From Bradyrhizobium sp. CB2312 (lineage in GTDB: Bacteria; Pseudomonadota; Alphaproteobacteria; Rhizobiales; Xanthobacteraceae): a DNA stretch of 64,000 nucleotides. The number at the start of each line of letters is the position of its first letter. The stretch's first letter is position 1. The stretch is from assembly GCF_029714425.1 (NCBI RefSeq), contig NZ_CP121668.1:9716376-9780375 (forward strand), given 5' to 3'. The notes below the pieces were generated by a model that saw nothing but the letters and a program-made list of their open reading frames with translations, was not told the origin of the DNA and did no database searches. A program made the position numbers and the translations under genes. Shown here piece by piece: positions 1 through 8,718 of the stretch.

Positions 1-256
1 TCTGAGCGTGTAACGGCGCGCTCGGCGATGTCTGCGCAGCCGAATCGCAAAAAATTGCGATCCGTGGGTGATGACGAGGGTCTTTGGTTCGTGGGGCCGC
101 CGATAGAGGAGCGCGCGTGTGGCCATGTCTGTGAGTCCGGGGAGCAGGAGTTCGCCCGGATTCTGCCATAACCGCCGCCAGGGAAAGCGCTCGGCGCAAA
201 AACAAATCATTTGCCCAATATACAGGGGTCTGACGTCCGGGAGACCCTACAGACTG

Positions 257-276
257 GGGTTGGAACCCGCTTTTTT
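257..276 (+). terminator. Weak terminator-like hairpin
   Basis: GGGTT and AACCC form a 5-bp stem around a GG loop, followed by GC and a run of six T. It would end a plus-strand transcript entering from the left edge. The stem is short, so this is tentative. Confidence 0.35.
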
Positions 277-429
277 CGCCCCCGCTGGACGCATGCGGCA
301 CCCCCAAGGGGTGAGGATGGACTCACTCCTAGAGCGCTACCTAAATACCTCGAATCTGGCGGGAACCAGGCCCTCCTGGAACCTCCGGGAGGGGCTGAAA
401 TTTCGACGGGAAAGCCGAAATCGGCGATT

Positions 430-521
430 AGAGCCGTCCCGATGTAATCGGAACGGCTCTAGATTCTTCTTTTGACGCGTTTTCTTTACGCGAACCGGTC
501 GCCACTTCGCTCGAAAACGCT
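430..521. repeat. Two-hairpin intergenic repeat
   Basis: The first hairpin pairs AGAGCCGT (430-437) with ACGGCTCT (453-460) and continues inward through CCGAT/ATCGG. The second pairs GCGTTTTC (477-484) with GAAAACGC (513-520). I recognise this as a repeat common between genes in Bradyrhizobium (from memory). It lies just past the 3' end of phaZ and may act as its terminator or mRNA 3' end. Confidence 0.6.
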
Positions 522-522
522 G

Positions 523-1857
523 TTACTCGGCCGCGAGAGCCTGCAATGAGGTCGGATTCGCCGCCGAGACCATGAAGTCATGGATGCGCGGCACGATTTC
601 CGACTTGAAGCGCGATCCGTTGAACACGCCGTAATGTCCAACGCCCTTCTGGACGTAATGAACGCGGCGATGATCGGGAATCGAACTGCACAAAGTGTGC
701 GTCGCTTCGGTCTGACCTAGCCCTGAGATGTCGTCGTTCTCGCCTTCGACCGTCATCAATGCGACGCGAGTGACCTTGGACGGATCGACGCGCGTTCCGC
801 GATGGGTCATCTCGCCCTTCGGCAGCGCGTGCTTCACGAACACGGTGTCGACGGTCTGGAGGTAATACTCGGCCGAGAGGTCCATCACCGCGAGATATTC
901 GTCGTAGAAGTCGCGGTGCTTGTCGACGAGGTCGCCGTCGCCCTTCACGAGGTTGGCGAACAGGCGCTTGTGGGCGTCCATATGCCGATCGAGGTTCATG
1001 CTGATGAACCCGTTGAGCTGGAGGAAGCCCGGATAGACGTCGCGCATCATGCCCGGATGCGGGAACGGCACCTTGGTGATGACGGTGTTGCGGAACCAGT
1101 CGATGCCGCGCTCCTGCGCGAGCTTGTTCACCCCGGTCGGATTGCGGCGGGTGTCGATCGGGCCGCCCATCAGCGTCATCGAGGTCGGCACGAACGGATC
1201 GCGCCGCGCCTCCATGATCGAGACAGCCGCGACGACCGGCACGGAGGGCTGGCACACCGCCATCACGTGGGTGTTGCCGCCGAGGACGTGCAGCATCTCG
1301 ATGACATAGTCGATGTAATCGTCGAGATCGAAGCGGCCTTCGCTGAGCGGCACCATGCGTGCATCGGCCCAATCGGTGATGTAGACTTCATGCGCCGGGA
1401 GGAAGGCCTCGACCGTGCCGCGCAGCAGGGTCGCATAGTGGCCGGACATCGGCGCCACGATCAGCACGCGCGGCTGCGGGCTGCGCAGCGGACGGGCGAA
1501 CTTGCGATCAAAGTAGAGCAGCTTGCAGAACGGCTTTTCCCAGACCGAGCGGACCTCGACGGGGACGCGGATGCCGTTGACCTCGGTGTCGTCGAGGCCC
1601 CATTCCGGCTTGCCGTAACGGCGCGTGGTGCGCTCGAACAATTCGCAGGCGGCGGCGACGGACTTGCCGACCTCGGTGCGCGCCCATGGATTGAGGGGAT
1701 TCTGAAACAGCAGCTTGGTCGCATCGGTGACCGCACGCGCCGGATTGAGAGAGGCCTGTGCCATCTCGTACATCCAGTACATCGGCGTCGTCAGGACCGG
1801 ACTGCCTTCTGCAGCCAGGGGCGGCGCGCCGCCGAACTCACCAATAGGCATCGTCAT
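523..1857 (-). CDS. phaZ: Intracellular polyhydroxyalkanoate depolymerase
   Basis: A 444-residue protein of the intracellular PHA/PHB depolymerase family (alpha/beta hydrolase with a PHB_depo C-terminal domain). It should hydrolyse native PHB granules in the cytoplasm to release stored carbon. The N-terminal part has the family block PMYWMYEMAQASLNPARA near residues 25-42. The nucleophile is probably Cys202 in AVCQPS, as intracellular depolymerases of this type use Cys in place of the lipase-box Ser; a late His occurs in GVGHYGVF near the C-terminus. The gene stands alone on the minus strand and its 3' end abuts a two-hairpin repeat. The start at 1857 gives 20-odd residues ahead of the conserved block; an internal Met at the YWMYEM block is possible. 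Confidence 0.9.
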   Translation of the reverse strand: MTMPIGEFGGAPPLAAEGSPVLTTPMYWMYEMAQASLNPARAVTDATKLLFQNPLNPWARTEVGKSVAAACELFERTTRRYGKPEWGLDDTEVNGIRVPVEVRSVWEKPFCKLLYFDRKFARPLRSPQPRVLIVAPMSGHYATLLRGTVEAFLPAHEVYITDWADARMVPLSEGRFDLDDYIDYVIEMLHVLGGNTHVMAVCQPSVPVVAAVSIMEARRDPFVPTSMTLMGGPIDTRRNPTGVNKLAQERGIDWFRNTVITKVPFPHPGMMRDVYPGFLQLNGFISMNLDRHMDAHKRLFANLVKGDGDLVDKHRDFYDEYLAVMDLSAEYYLQTVDTVFVKHALPKGEMTHRGTRVDPSKVTRVALMTVEGENDDISGLGQTEATHTLCSSIPDHRRVHYVQKGVGHYGVFNGSRFKSEIVPRIHDFMVSAANPTSLQALAAE

Positions 1858-1972
1858 ATCCCTCTTCGCATCGCAGCATACTGCCGAATGCGTAATATTG
1901 CGTCAATGCATGGTCCCGTACATCTACGGAGCGAACAGGGTTAAATCAGCCTGAATCCACGGGAAAGTGACG

Positions 1973-2791
1973 TTATTCGCCAGCCGAGAGCAGTGAGCCG
2001 TGCTTTTTGGCGCTGCGCAAAAGGGCAAGGAATGCCCCAAAAGAGGCGACCAGAAGCACCGCGTTGATGACCAACGCATCCAGCATCAGATCGCTCCTAA
2101 AGGTGTTCTCGATCAGCAGCGCGCGCATCCCTTCGAACACGTAGGTCGGCGGCAGCGCCCAGGCGACATATTGCAGCCAGACCGGCAGCACGCTGACCGG
2201 ATAATAGATGCAGGCGAGCGGCATGACCGCGAACATCAGGGTCCAGACGATGCTCTCCGCGCCGAGGCCGTTTCGTACGACCAGGCCGGAGACGAAGATC
2301 CCGACCGACCAGCTGGTGAAGATCAGATTGCAGAAGAACGCGATCAGCGGCAGGCCGAGGGCATAGACGTTGAAGTGAAACAGGAACAGCGCCAGCAACG
2401 TCATCGGGATGACGCCGATGGCGAGCCGGATCAGGCTCATGATCATCAGCGACAGCAGAAACTCGATCGGCTTGAGCGGGCTCATCATGAGATTGCCGAG
2501 GTTGCGCGCCCACATCTCTTCCAGGAAGGAGATGGAGAAGCCGAGCTGGCCACGGAACAGGATGTCCCAGAGGATGACGGCGCCGATCAGCGTGCCGCCG
2601 GCGCGCGCGAAGAAGTTGGCGTTCTGCGCGATATAGAGCTGGAGGAAGCCCCAGGTGATGACCTGCAGCGCCGGCCAGTACAGCAATTCGAGCAGCCGCG
2701 GCCAGGACGACAGCAGCAGGTACCAGTAGCGCAGGATCATCGCGCCGATGCGGTGGGCGGAGATGCCGCGGTGGAGGGTGATGTCGGTCAT
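1973..2791 (-). CDS. ABC-2 type transporter permease
   Basis: A 272-residue integral membrane protein with about six hydrophobic segments and the overall form of an ABC-2 permease. With the ATPase gene upstream on the same strand (3000-3800) it should form an exporter in the inner membrane. The two genes are separated by about 200 bp filled by a palindromic repeat, so they may still be co-transcribed. The start ATG at 2791 precedes a Thr-Asp-Ile-Thr N-terminus. The substrate cannot be read from the sequence. Confidence 0.85.
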   Translation of the reverse strand: MTDITLHRGISAHRIGAMILRYWYLLLSSWPRLLELLYWPALQVITWGFLQLYIAQNANFFARAGGTLIGAVILWDILFRGQLGFSISFLEEMWARNLGNLMMSPLKPIEFLLSLMIMSLIRLAIGVIPMTLLALFLFHFNVYALGLPLIAFFCNLIFTSWSVGIFVSGLVVRNGLGAESIVWTLMFAVMPLACIYYPVSVLPVWLQYVAWALPPTYVFEGMRALLIENTFRSDLMLDALVINAVLLVASFGAFLALLRSAKKHGSLLSAGE

Positions 2792-2819
2792 CGCAGCAAC
2801 CCCCGGCCCGGATTAACTC

Positions 2820-2971
2820 CTGTCATTCCGGGGCGCGCGGAGCGCGAGCCCGGAATCCATAACCACAAGCGGCGGCTGCGGGTCGAGACTGGTAACCCCG
2901 AGTCTTCGCCAAATTCGATCCTGTGGCTATGGATCCCGGGCTCGCGACTTTGTCGCGCCCCGGGATGACAG
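2820..2971. repeat. Long imperfect palindrome (CATTCCGGGGCGCG family)
   Basis: Begins with TGTCATTCCGGGGCGCG and ends with the near complement CGCGCCCCGGGATGACA, with AATCCATA and TATGGATC arms inside. The same family recurs at 6591, 11291, 23131, 59203 and, in a short form, 59905. It fills the gap between the two exporter genes. Confidence 0.85.
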
Positions 2972-2999
2972 CCTCCATCCGGGCTACGTAAAAGCCCCC

Positions 3000-3800
3000 T
3001 CATCTCGCCGCCTCCTTCGCGCCGTTGACGCGGCCGCGCGCGACGTCCAGGAACACCTCCTCCAGCGTGGTGCGGTTGTAGCGGGCCATGATGGCCTCCG
3101 GCGTGTCGTCGTCCTCGATGCGGCCGCGCTTCATGATGATGACGCGGTCGCAGAGCCGCTCGACCTCGAGCATGTTGTGCGAGGCCAGGAGGATGGTGGC
3201 GTTGTTTTCCTTGCGATAGCTCTCGAGATGGGCCCGCACCCAATCGGCGGTGTCCGGATCGAGCGAGGCGGTCGGCTCGTCCAGCAGCAGCAATTCGGGC
3301 TGGTTGATCAGCGCTTTCGCCAGCGCGACGCGGGTCTTCTGCCCGGCGGAGAGTTTTCCGTTGGCGCGATCGATGAAATCCGTGAGGTCGAGATCGTCGG
3401 CGAGCTTTGCGATGCGATCCGAGAGATGCTTGACTGCGTACAGCTTGCCGAAAACTGTCAGGTTCTGGCGCACCGTGAGCCGCATCGGCATGTCGACATA
3501 GGGGCTCTCGAAATTCATCCGCCCCAGCACGGCAGCGCTCTCCTCGGGCATCTCATGACCGAGCACCTGCACGCGGCCGGAGGTCGGCAGCACCAGGCCC
3601 ATGATCATGGCGATGGTCGTGGTCTTGCCGGCGCCGTTGCCGCCAAGCAGCCCGGTGATGCTGCCGCGCGGCAGCGAAAACGAGATGCCGTCGACGGCGC
3701 GGGTCTGCTTGTAGACCTTGACCAGATGATCGACAGCAATCGCCGGGGAGCTGTGCTCCGCGACAGTCGGCCGACTTGAAGCCTTGCCATTCTCGGTCAT
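3000..3800 (-). CDS. ABC transporter ATP-binding protein
   Basis: A 266-residue ABC ATPase, the energising partner of the ABC-2 permease encoded next on the same strand. Walker A GGNGAGKTT lies at about residues 53-61, the signature is the variant LSAGQKTRV, and Walker B is LLLLDEPTA. The ATG at 3800 was chosen because the protein then starts about 20 residues before the ABC domain; the open frame runs much further upstream, but only as a shadow of regS on the other strand. It diverges from regS across about 100 bp that must hold both promoters. Confidence 0.88.
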   Translation of the reverse strand: MTENGKASSRPTVAEHSSPAIAVDHLVKVYKQTRAVDGISFSLPRGSITGLLGGNGAGKTTTIAMIMGLVLPTSGRVQVLGHEMPEESAAVLGRMNFESPYVDMPMRLTVRQNLTVFGKLYAVKHLSDRIAKLADDLDLTDFIDRANGKLSAGQKTRVALAKALINQPELLLLDEPTASLDPDTADWVRAHLESYRKENNATILLASHNMLEVERLCDRVIIMKRGRIEDDDTPEAIMARYNRTTLEEVFLDVARGRVNGAKEAAR

Positions 3801-3905
3801 GCTGGCCGTTCTTCTGCTATTGCAGCGGATAGCGCAAGGCTTGTAATCCGGTGGTTCCGCCAGCCCTGCGCTTGTGATCGAGAAGGCACCGCCACATTGG
3901 CCGAT

Positions 3906-5228
3906 ATGACCGAAATCGCCGCTTCCGGCTTCCGCCCCGCGCAGCGGCATATCCGGCTCGACACGATCCTGCGGCTGCGCTGGCTCGCGGTGCTCGGCCA
4001 GCTTGCCGCGATCTTCATCGTGGCGCAGGGGCTGGAGTTCAACGTCGAGATCGTCCCCTGCGTCAGCATCATCGCCCTGTCGGCGGCGCTCAATCTGGGA
4101 CTCCAGACCGCGGCCAATCCGATGCAGCGGCTGGAGCCGATGCAGGCGGCCGGGCTGCTCGCGCTGAACATCGTGGAGCTGGCTGGGCTGTTGTTCTTCA
4201 CCGGCGGACTGCAGAACCCGTTCTCGTTCCTTTTCCTCGCGCCGGTGCTGATCTCGGCGACCGCGCTGCCGGCCCGCTTCACCTTCGGCCTCGGCCTGCT
4301 GGCCGTTGCCTGCGCATCGATCCTGTTCTTCTTCCATTTTCCGCTGCCGTGGGATTCCGACGATCCCCTGGTGCTGCCGCCGATCTATCTTGTCGGCGTC
4401 TGGCTCTCGATCGTGCTCGCGATCGGCGTCACCAGTCTCTATTCCTTCCAGGTGACCGAGGAGGCGCGCAAGCTTGCGGACGCGCTGGCCGCGACCGAGC
4501 TGGTGCTGACGCGCGAGCAGCATCTGACCCAGCTCGACGGCCTCGCCGCCGCCGCCGCGCACGAGCTCGGCACGCCGCTCGCGACCATCTTCCTGATCTC
4601 GCGCGAACTGGAAAAGACCGTGAAGGATCCGGTCTTTGCCGGCGATTTGAAGACGCTGCGCGAGCAGACCCAGCGCTGCCGCGACATATTGAGCAAGATT
4701 ACCCAGCTCTCCTCCACCGGCGCGCCGTTCGACCGCATGAAGCTGTCCGAGCTGATCGAGGAAGTGGTGGCCCCGCACCGCGATTTCGGCGTCGAGATCA
4801 AGGTGCGGATCGCGGTGACGGCCGCCGCCGAGCCGGTCGGCTCGCGCAATCCGGCGGTCCTTTACGGCGTCGGCAACATCGTCGAGAACGCGGTCGATTT
4901 CGCCCACACCACCGTCGAGGTGAATGCCTGGTGGAACAAGGACGCGATCGAGCTCGTGATCTCCGACGACGGCCCCGGCATTCCGCCCGATATCCTTAAC
5001 AGGATCGGTGAGCCCTATCTGTCGCGGCGGCGCACCGTCGATGACGGCGGTGGCGATCAGCGCGGCCTCGGACTTGGCGTATTTATCGCGCGCACGCTGC
5101 TTGAGCGTACCGGTGCCAAGGTCTCGTTTACCAACCGGACCTTTCCGGAACACGGTGCAGTGGTCCAGGTCACGTGGCCGCGGGAGCGTTTTGAGGCTAT
5201 CGAGACGCTCGAAGAAACAATAGGATAG
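3906..5228 (+). CDS. regS: Redox-sensing histidine kinase RegS (ActS/RegB/PrrB family)
   Basis: A 440-residue membrane histidine kinase. Six transmembrane segments fill about residues 20-190 and contain the quinone-site type motif GGLQNPF. The H-box is AAAAHELGTPLATI with His219, followed by the redox-box RCRDIL with Cys258, then N-box (NIVENAVDFA) and G-box (DDGPGIPP). In this family quinone state and Cys oxidation control kinase output, linking redox state to respiration, CO2 fixation and nitrogen fixation genes. It is followed by regR about 100 bp downstream. The ATG at 3906 puts the phospho-His at 219, which agrees with my memory of Bradyrhizobium RegS. A TTG at 3897, with GAGAAGG upstream at better spacing, is the alternative. 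Confidence 0.93.
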   Translation: MTEIAASGFRPAQRHIRLDTILRLRWLAVLGQLAAIFIVAQGLEFNVEIVPCVSIIALSAALNLGLQTAANPMQRLEPMQAAGLLALNIVELAGLLFFTGGLQNPFSFLFLAPVLISATALPARFTFGLGLLAVACASILFFFHFPLPWDSDDPLVLPPIYLVGVWLSIVLAIGVTSLYSFQVTEEARKLADALAATELVLTREQHLTQLDGLAAAAAHELGTPLATIFLISRELEKTVKDPVFAGDLKTLREQTQRCRDILSKITQLSSTGAPFDRMKLSELIEEVVAPHRDFGVEIKVRIAVTAAAEPVGSRNPAVLYGVGNIVENAVDFAHTTVEVNAWWNKDAIELVISDDGPGIPPDILNRIGEPYLSRRRTVDDGGGDQRGLGLGVFIARTLLERTGAKVSFTNRTFPEHGAVVQVTWPRERFEAIETLEETIG

Positions 5229-5331
5229 ACCGCGACCTTGCGTCGCACAGCAGGGCCGATCGACTATCGGCGGCCTTGGCACCGCCCGATTGCGACGCCA
5301 TATGTAGATGCGCTGGAGAGAGGACAACACC

Positions 5332-5886
5332 TTGAACGCCATCGCCGAACTGAACGAACAGGCCGACCGCTCGCTGCTCATCGTGGAAGACGACAAGCCG
5401 TTCCTGGAGCGGTTGTCGCGCGCGATGGAGACACGCGGTTTTGCGGTGACCTCGTGCGATACCGTTTCGGACGGTCTTGCCCAGATCGGCAAGGCGGCGC
5501 CGGCATTCGCCGTCGTCGACTTGCGGCTTGGTGACGGCAACGGTCTCGACGTGGTCTCGGCGCTGAAGAAGAAGCGTCCCGACGCGCGCGCGATCGTGCT
5601 GACCGGCTATGGCAACATCGCCACCGCCGTGACCGCGGTGAAGATGGGCGCGATCGATTATCTCTCCAAGCCCGCGGATGCCGACGACGTCGTCGCCGCG
5701 CTGCTCTCGACCAACGCGGAGAAATCCGAGCTGCCGGCCAACCCGATGTCGGCCGACCGCGTCCGCTGGGAGCACATCCAGCGCATCTACGAGATGTGCA
5801 ACCGCAACGTCTCGGAAACCGCGCGCCGGCTCAACATGCACCGCCGCACGCTGCAGCGGATTCTCGCCAAGCGCGCGCCGCGATAA
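5332..5886 (+). CDS. regR: Response regulator RegR (ActR/RegA/PrrA family)
   Basis: A 184-residue response regulator: receiver domain (about residues 12-125) with acidic pair ED20-D21, phospho-acceptor Asp63 in VVDLRLGDGNG, Thr and Lys switch residues, and a C-terminal Fis-type helix-turn-helix (ETARRLNMHRRTLQRIL). It is the DNA-binding partner of RegS, activating redox-responsive genes, in rhizobia including nifA-linked regulation. The TTG at 5332 was chosen because GGAGAGAGGA sits about 8 bases ahead of it and the family begins here; the in-frame ATG at 5308 would place that ribosome site inside the gene. Confidence 0.93.
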   Translation: MNAIAELNEQADRSLLIVEDDKPFLERLSRAMETRGFAVTSCDTVSDGLAQIGKAAPAFAVVDLRLGDGNGLDVVSALKKKRPDARAIVLTGYGNIATAVTAVKMGAIDYLSKPADADDVVAALLSTNAEKSELPANPMSADRVRWEHIQRIYEMCNRNVSETARRLNMHRRTLQRILAKRAPR

Positions 5887-5893
5887 CGGTGTC

Positions 5894-5970
5894 GTAGGGT
5901 GGGCAAAGGCGCACAGCGCCGTGCCCACCATCTCTAATTGGTGGGCACGCTTTCGCTTTGCCCACCCTAC
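5894..5970. repeat. Palindromic repeat (GTAGGGTGGGC family)
   Basis: GTAGGGTGGGCAAAGGCG at the left pairs with CGCTTTGCCCACCCTAC at the right, with a second internal arm GTGCCCACC/GGTGGGCAC. Other copies lie at 19062, 55396 and 56895. It sits right after regR. Confidence 0.85.
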
Positions 5971-5979
5971 GGCACCTGT

Positions 5980-6065
5980 GTAGCCCGGATGGAGCGCAGC
6001 GTAATCCGGGAATCTTGCGCCAGGATACAGCCGTCCCGGATTGCGCTGCGCTCCATCCGGGCTAC
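5980..6065. repeat. Palindromic repeat (GTAGCCCGGATGGAGCG family)
   Basis: GTAGCCCGGATGGAGCGCAG at 5980 is the inverse of the sequence ending GCTAC at 6065, with an additional CCGGGA/TCCCGG internal arm. Only one full copy is seen in this window. Together with the preceding repeat it separates regR from the convergent MmcB-like gene. Confidence 0.8.
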
Positions 6066-6069
6066 GAAA

Positions 6070-6561
6070 TCATTCCCAAAAATCCGCGTGGCCTTGCGGA
6101 TCGACCAGGCGGTTGATCCGTAACGCCGCCGCCATGGCAAAGCGCACCGTCATCTGCTTGCGCGTCGGCGCGGGCAGCTTGTGCTCGGGGGCCTCGCACT
6201 GCATGTGCGCGCCGTAGGCGTCGGCGATGATCAGGCCGGTATCTTCAGGAAAGATCTCGCAGGGCAGATCTTGCGTGAAGGCAAAGAACAGCCGGTCGCA
6301 ATGGGCGCGGTATTCGTGCCATTTCTGATCGGCGCGCAGATCCTCGACCGACGATTTGATCTCGACGATCCAGATCTCGCCGCGCTCGTTCAGCGCCACG
6401 AGATCGGCACGCCGGCCCGAGGGCAGCGGCAATTCGCTGATGCAGGAAAAGCCGAGCGAGCGCAGGAGCCGCGCGGTGCCGCGCGCGATGGCGAGCGCGG
6501 TTTCGGATTGGCGCCGGTCCGGCGGCGGAACAAGGGCAATGTTGCGGGCGGTGTTGTCCAT
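6070..6561 (-). CDS. MmcB-family DNA repair protein (DUF321)
   Basis: A 163-residue protein of the MmcB/DUF321 family, which in Caulobacter is tied to a mutagenic DNA-damage response. A PD-(D/E)XK nuclease-like core is visible: GRRADLVALNERGEIWIVEIKSS near residues 48-71, where Asp, Glu and Lys fit the metal-binding set. It ends with a conserved MAAALRINR segment. The gene is single and minus-strand between palindromic repeats. Function beyond the family assignment is inference. Confidence 0.8.
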   Translation of the reverse strand: MDNTARNIALVPPPDRRQSETALAIARGTARLLRSLGFSCISELPLPSGRRADLVALNERGEIWIVEIKSSVEDLRADQKWHEYRAHCDRLFFAFTQDLPCEIFPEDTGLIIADAYGAHMQCEAPEHKLPAPTRKQMTVRFAMAAALRINRLVDPQGHADFWE

Positions 6562-6590
6562 GGCGGGAGATTAGCCGATTCCGTTGTGCC

Positions 6591-6760
6591 CGTCATTCCG
6601 GGGCGCGACGTAGTCGCGAGCTATGATGCGCAATTGCGCATCTGAGAATCCATAGCCACAGGGTGGAGTTGTGGAGCGAAGTGGTCACTCCTGATCTTCG
6701 CAAAACTACTCCCTGTGGTTATGGGTCCCGGGCTCGCGCGTTGCGCGCCCCGGGACGACA
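6591..6760. repeat. Long imperfect palindrome (CATTCCGGGGCGCG family)
   Basis: Starts CGTCATTCCGGGGCGCGACG and ends GCGCGCCCCGGGACGAC, with the inner arms GCGCAATTGCGC and CCACAGGG/CCCTGTGG. It fills most of the 291-bp gap between the MmcB-like gene and the GH13 gene, so the open frame running through it is not coding. Confidence 0.85.
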
Positions 6761-6852
6761 CCGAGTGTGAGGTGACGCGCGGAACCTCCCCTCCTCCACG
6801 CACTTATCACGCAGCCGCCACACCTCGGCGGGACCATCGAGGCTGCCCGCGC

Positions 6853-8553
6853 ATGATCGACGATCTCTGGTACAAGAACGGCGTGATCTATTGCCTGTCC
6901 GTCGGCACCTATATGGATGCGAACGGCGACGGCGTCGGCGATTTCAAGGGCCTGCTCCGCCGGCTCGACTATCTGCACGGGCTCGGCATCACCACGATCT
7001 GGCTGATGCCGTTCCAGACTTCGCCAGGCCGCGACGACGGCTACGACATCGCCGATTATTACAGCGTCGATTCCCGCTACGGCACGCTCGGCGATTTCGT
7101 CGAGTTCACCCATGGCTGCCAGCAACGCGGCATCCGCATCATCATCGACCTCGTCGTCAACCACACCTCCGACCAGCATCACTGGTTCAAGGAGGCGCGG
7201 CGCGACAAGAATTCTCCCTATCGCGACTGGTATGTGTGGTCCGACAAGAAGCCGGCCAATGCCAACAAGGGCATGGTGTTCCCCGGCGTGCAGAAATCGA
7301 CCTGGACGCGCGACAAGGACTCCGGCGCCTACTACTTCCATCGCTTCTACGATTTCCAGCCCGACCTCAACACCTCGAACCCGCATGTGCAGGCCGAGAT
7401 CCTGAAGATCATGGGCTTCTGGATCCAGCTCGGCGTCTCCGGCTTCCGCATGGATGCCGTGCCCTTCGTAATCTCCACCAAGGGCGCCAAGGTGAAGAAG
7501 GCGGTCGAGCAATACGACATGCTGCGCGCGTTCCGCGAATTCCTGCAATGGCGCCAGGGCGACGCCATCATCCTCGCCGAGGCCAATGTGCTGCCCGAGA
7601 CCGATCTCGAATATTTCGGGCGCGACGCCGACCGCATGCACATGATGTTCAACTTCCACGTCAACCAGCATCTGTTCTACGCGCTGGCCTCCGCCGATTC
7701 CCGCCCGCTGGCCAAGGCGCTGAAAGCCACAAAACCGCGGCCGGCCACGGCGCAATGGGGCCTGTTCCTGCGCAATCACGACGAGCTCGATCTCGGTCGG
7801 CTGACGAAGGCGCAGCGCGACACGGTGTTCAAAAGCTTCGGCCCTGACAAGGACATGCAGCTCTACGATCGCGGCATCCGCCGCCGCCTTGCGCCGATGC
7901 TGGGTGGCGACCGCCGGCGGCTCGAGCTCGCCTACAGCCTGATGTGCACGCTGCCGGGAACGCCCGTGATTCGCTACGGCGACGAGATCGCGATGGGCGA
8001 CGATCTCTCGCTGCCCGAGCGCAATTGCGCGCGCACGCCGATGCAATGGTCGACCGAGCCGCATGGTGGCTTCACCAAGAGCGACAAGCCGGCCTGCCCC
8101 GTGATCGACAAGGGCCCTTACGGCTATCCGCACGTCAATGTCGCCAAGCAGCGGCGCGATCCCAACTCGATGCTGAACTGGACCGAGCGCATCGTGCGCA
8201 TGCGGAAAGAAGTGCCGGAGATCGGCTGGGGCGATTTCACGGTGATTCCGACGCGTGATCCCGCCATCTTCATCATGCGCTACGACTGGCGCAACAATTC
8301 CGTGCTGTTCGTGCACAATCTCGACGAGAAGCCGCGCGAGATCGCGTTCTCGGCGGGGCTGCCTGATGATGCCGGCGCGCACCTGATCAACCTGCTCGCG
8401 GAAGACCACAGCCACGCCGACAAGCGCGGCCAGCACCGCGTCGTGCTGGAGCCGTATGGCTATCGCTGGTACCGCGTCGGCGGGCTGGATTATCTCTTGA
8501 AGCGGGATGATATCGACGAGCATACGGTGCGGGGGAAGAAGCATCCGGGGTGA
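6853..8553 (+). CDS. GH13 alpha-amylase family protein, trehalose synthase-like
   Basis: A 566-residue glycoside hydrolase family 13 enzyme. The TIM-barrel conserved regions are present: DLVVNHTSD, GFRMDAVP with nucleophile Asp201, ILAEAN with acid/base Glu243, and RNHDELD with Asp310. The N-terminus (WYKNGVIYCLSVGTYMDANGDGVGD) and the HDELD form resemble maltose alpha-D-glucosyltransferase (trehalose synthase) and related enzymes, so interconversion of maltose and trehalose or hydrolysis of alpha-glucosides are the main options. No maltokinase domain is fused. The ATG at 6853 starts just before the conserved domain; upstream sequence is a repeat. It is convergent with a second GH13 gene. Confidence 0.85.
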   Translation: MIDDLWYKNGVIYCLSVGTYMDANGDGVGDFKGLLRRLDYLHGLGITTIWLMPFQTSPGRDDGYDIADYYSVDSRYGTLGDFVEFTHGCQQRGIRIIIDLVVNHTSDQHHWFKEARRDKNSPYRDWYVWSDKKPANANKGMVFPGVQKSTWTRDKDSGAYYFHRFYDFQPDLNTSNPHVQAEILKIMGFWIQLGVSGFRMDAVPFVISTKGAKVKKAVEQYDMLRAFREFLQWRQGDAIILAEANVLPETDLEYFGRDADRMHMMFNFHVNQHLFYALASADSRPLAKALKATKPRPATAQWGLFLRNHDELDLGRLTKAQRDTVFKSFGPDKDMQLYDRGIRRRLAPMLGGDRRRLELAYSLMCTLPGTPVIRYGDEIAMGDDLSLPERNCARTPMQWSTEPHGGFTKSDKPACPVIDKGPYGYPHVNVAKQRRDPNSMLNWTERIVRMRKEVPEIGWGDFTVIPTRDPAIFIMRYDWRNNSVLFVHNLDEKPREIAFSAGLPDDAGAHLINLLAEDHSHADKRGQHRVVLEPYGYRWYRVGGLDYLLKRDDIDEHTVRGKKHPG

Positions 8554-8591
8554 TGTCGGATTGCCGTCGCTTGCTCCACCGTCTCAACGAT

Positions 8592-8671
8592 CGTCATTGC
8601 GAGCGCAGCGAAGCAATCCAGACTGCCACCGCGGAAAGATTCAGGATTGCTTCGCTGCGCTCGCAATGACG
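8592..8671. repeat. Palindromic repeat (CGTCATTGCGAGCGCAGCG family)
   Basis: CGTCATTGCGAGCGCAGCGA pairs with the complementary end CGCTGCGCTCGCAATGACG, giving a long hairpin with AAGCAATCC/GGATTGCTT inside. Copies recur at 15874 and 18963. It lies between two convergent GH13 genes, where it may serve as a two-way transcript end. Confidence 0.88.
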
Positions 8672-8718
8672 AGGAGATAGTGCCGGCCACCTCTCGCTCC
8701 GTTTGTCCGGGACGACAG

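Larger units (their letters stand above)
1..522. other. Gene-less left edge with hairpins
   Basis: No convincing protein gene is seen on either strand; open frames here lack a recognisable domain. The stretch holds a short inverted repeat (ATCGCAA/TTGCGAT, 44-61), a weak terminator-like hairpin followed by six T (257-276), several short self-complementary GC blocks between 290 and 410, and a two-hairpin repeat at 430-521. It could include a structured RNA, but I cannot match it to a known family. Confidence 0.5.

Noticed and set aside
3801..5540. Very long minus-strand open frame running upstream of the ABC ATPase gene
   Set aside because: Its part beyond 3800 is antisense to regS and regR, has a low-complexity Arg/Asp/His-rich composition and no domain; only 3000-3800 codes for the ATPase.
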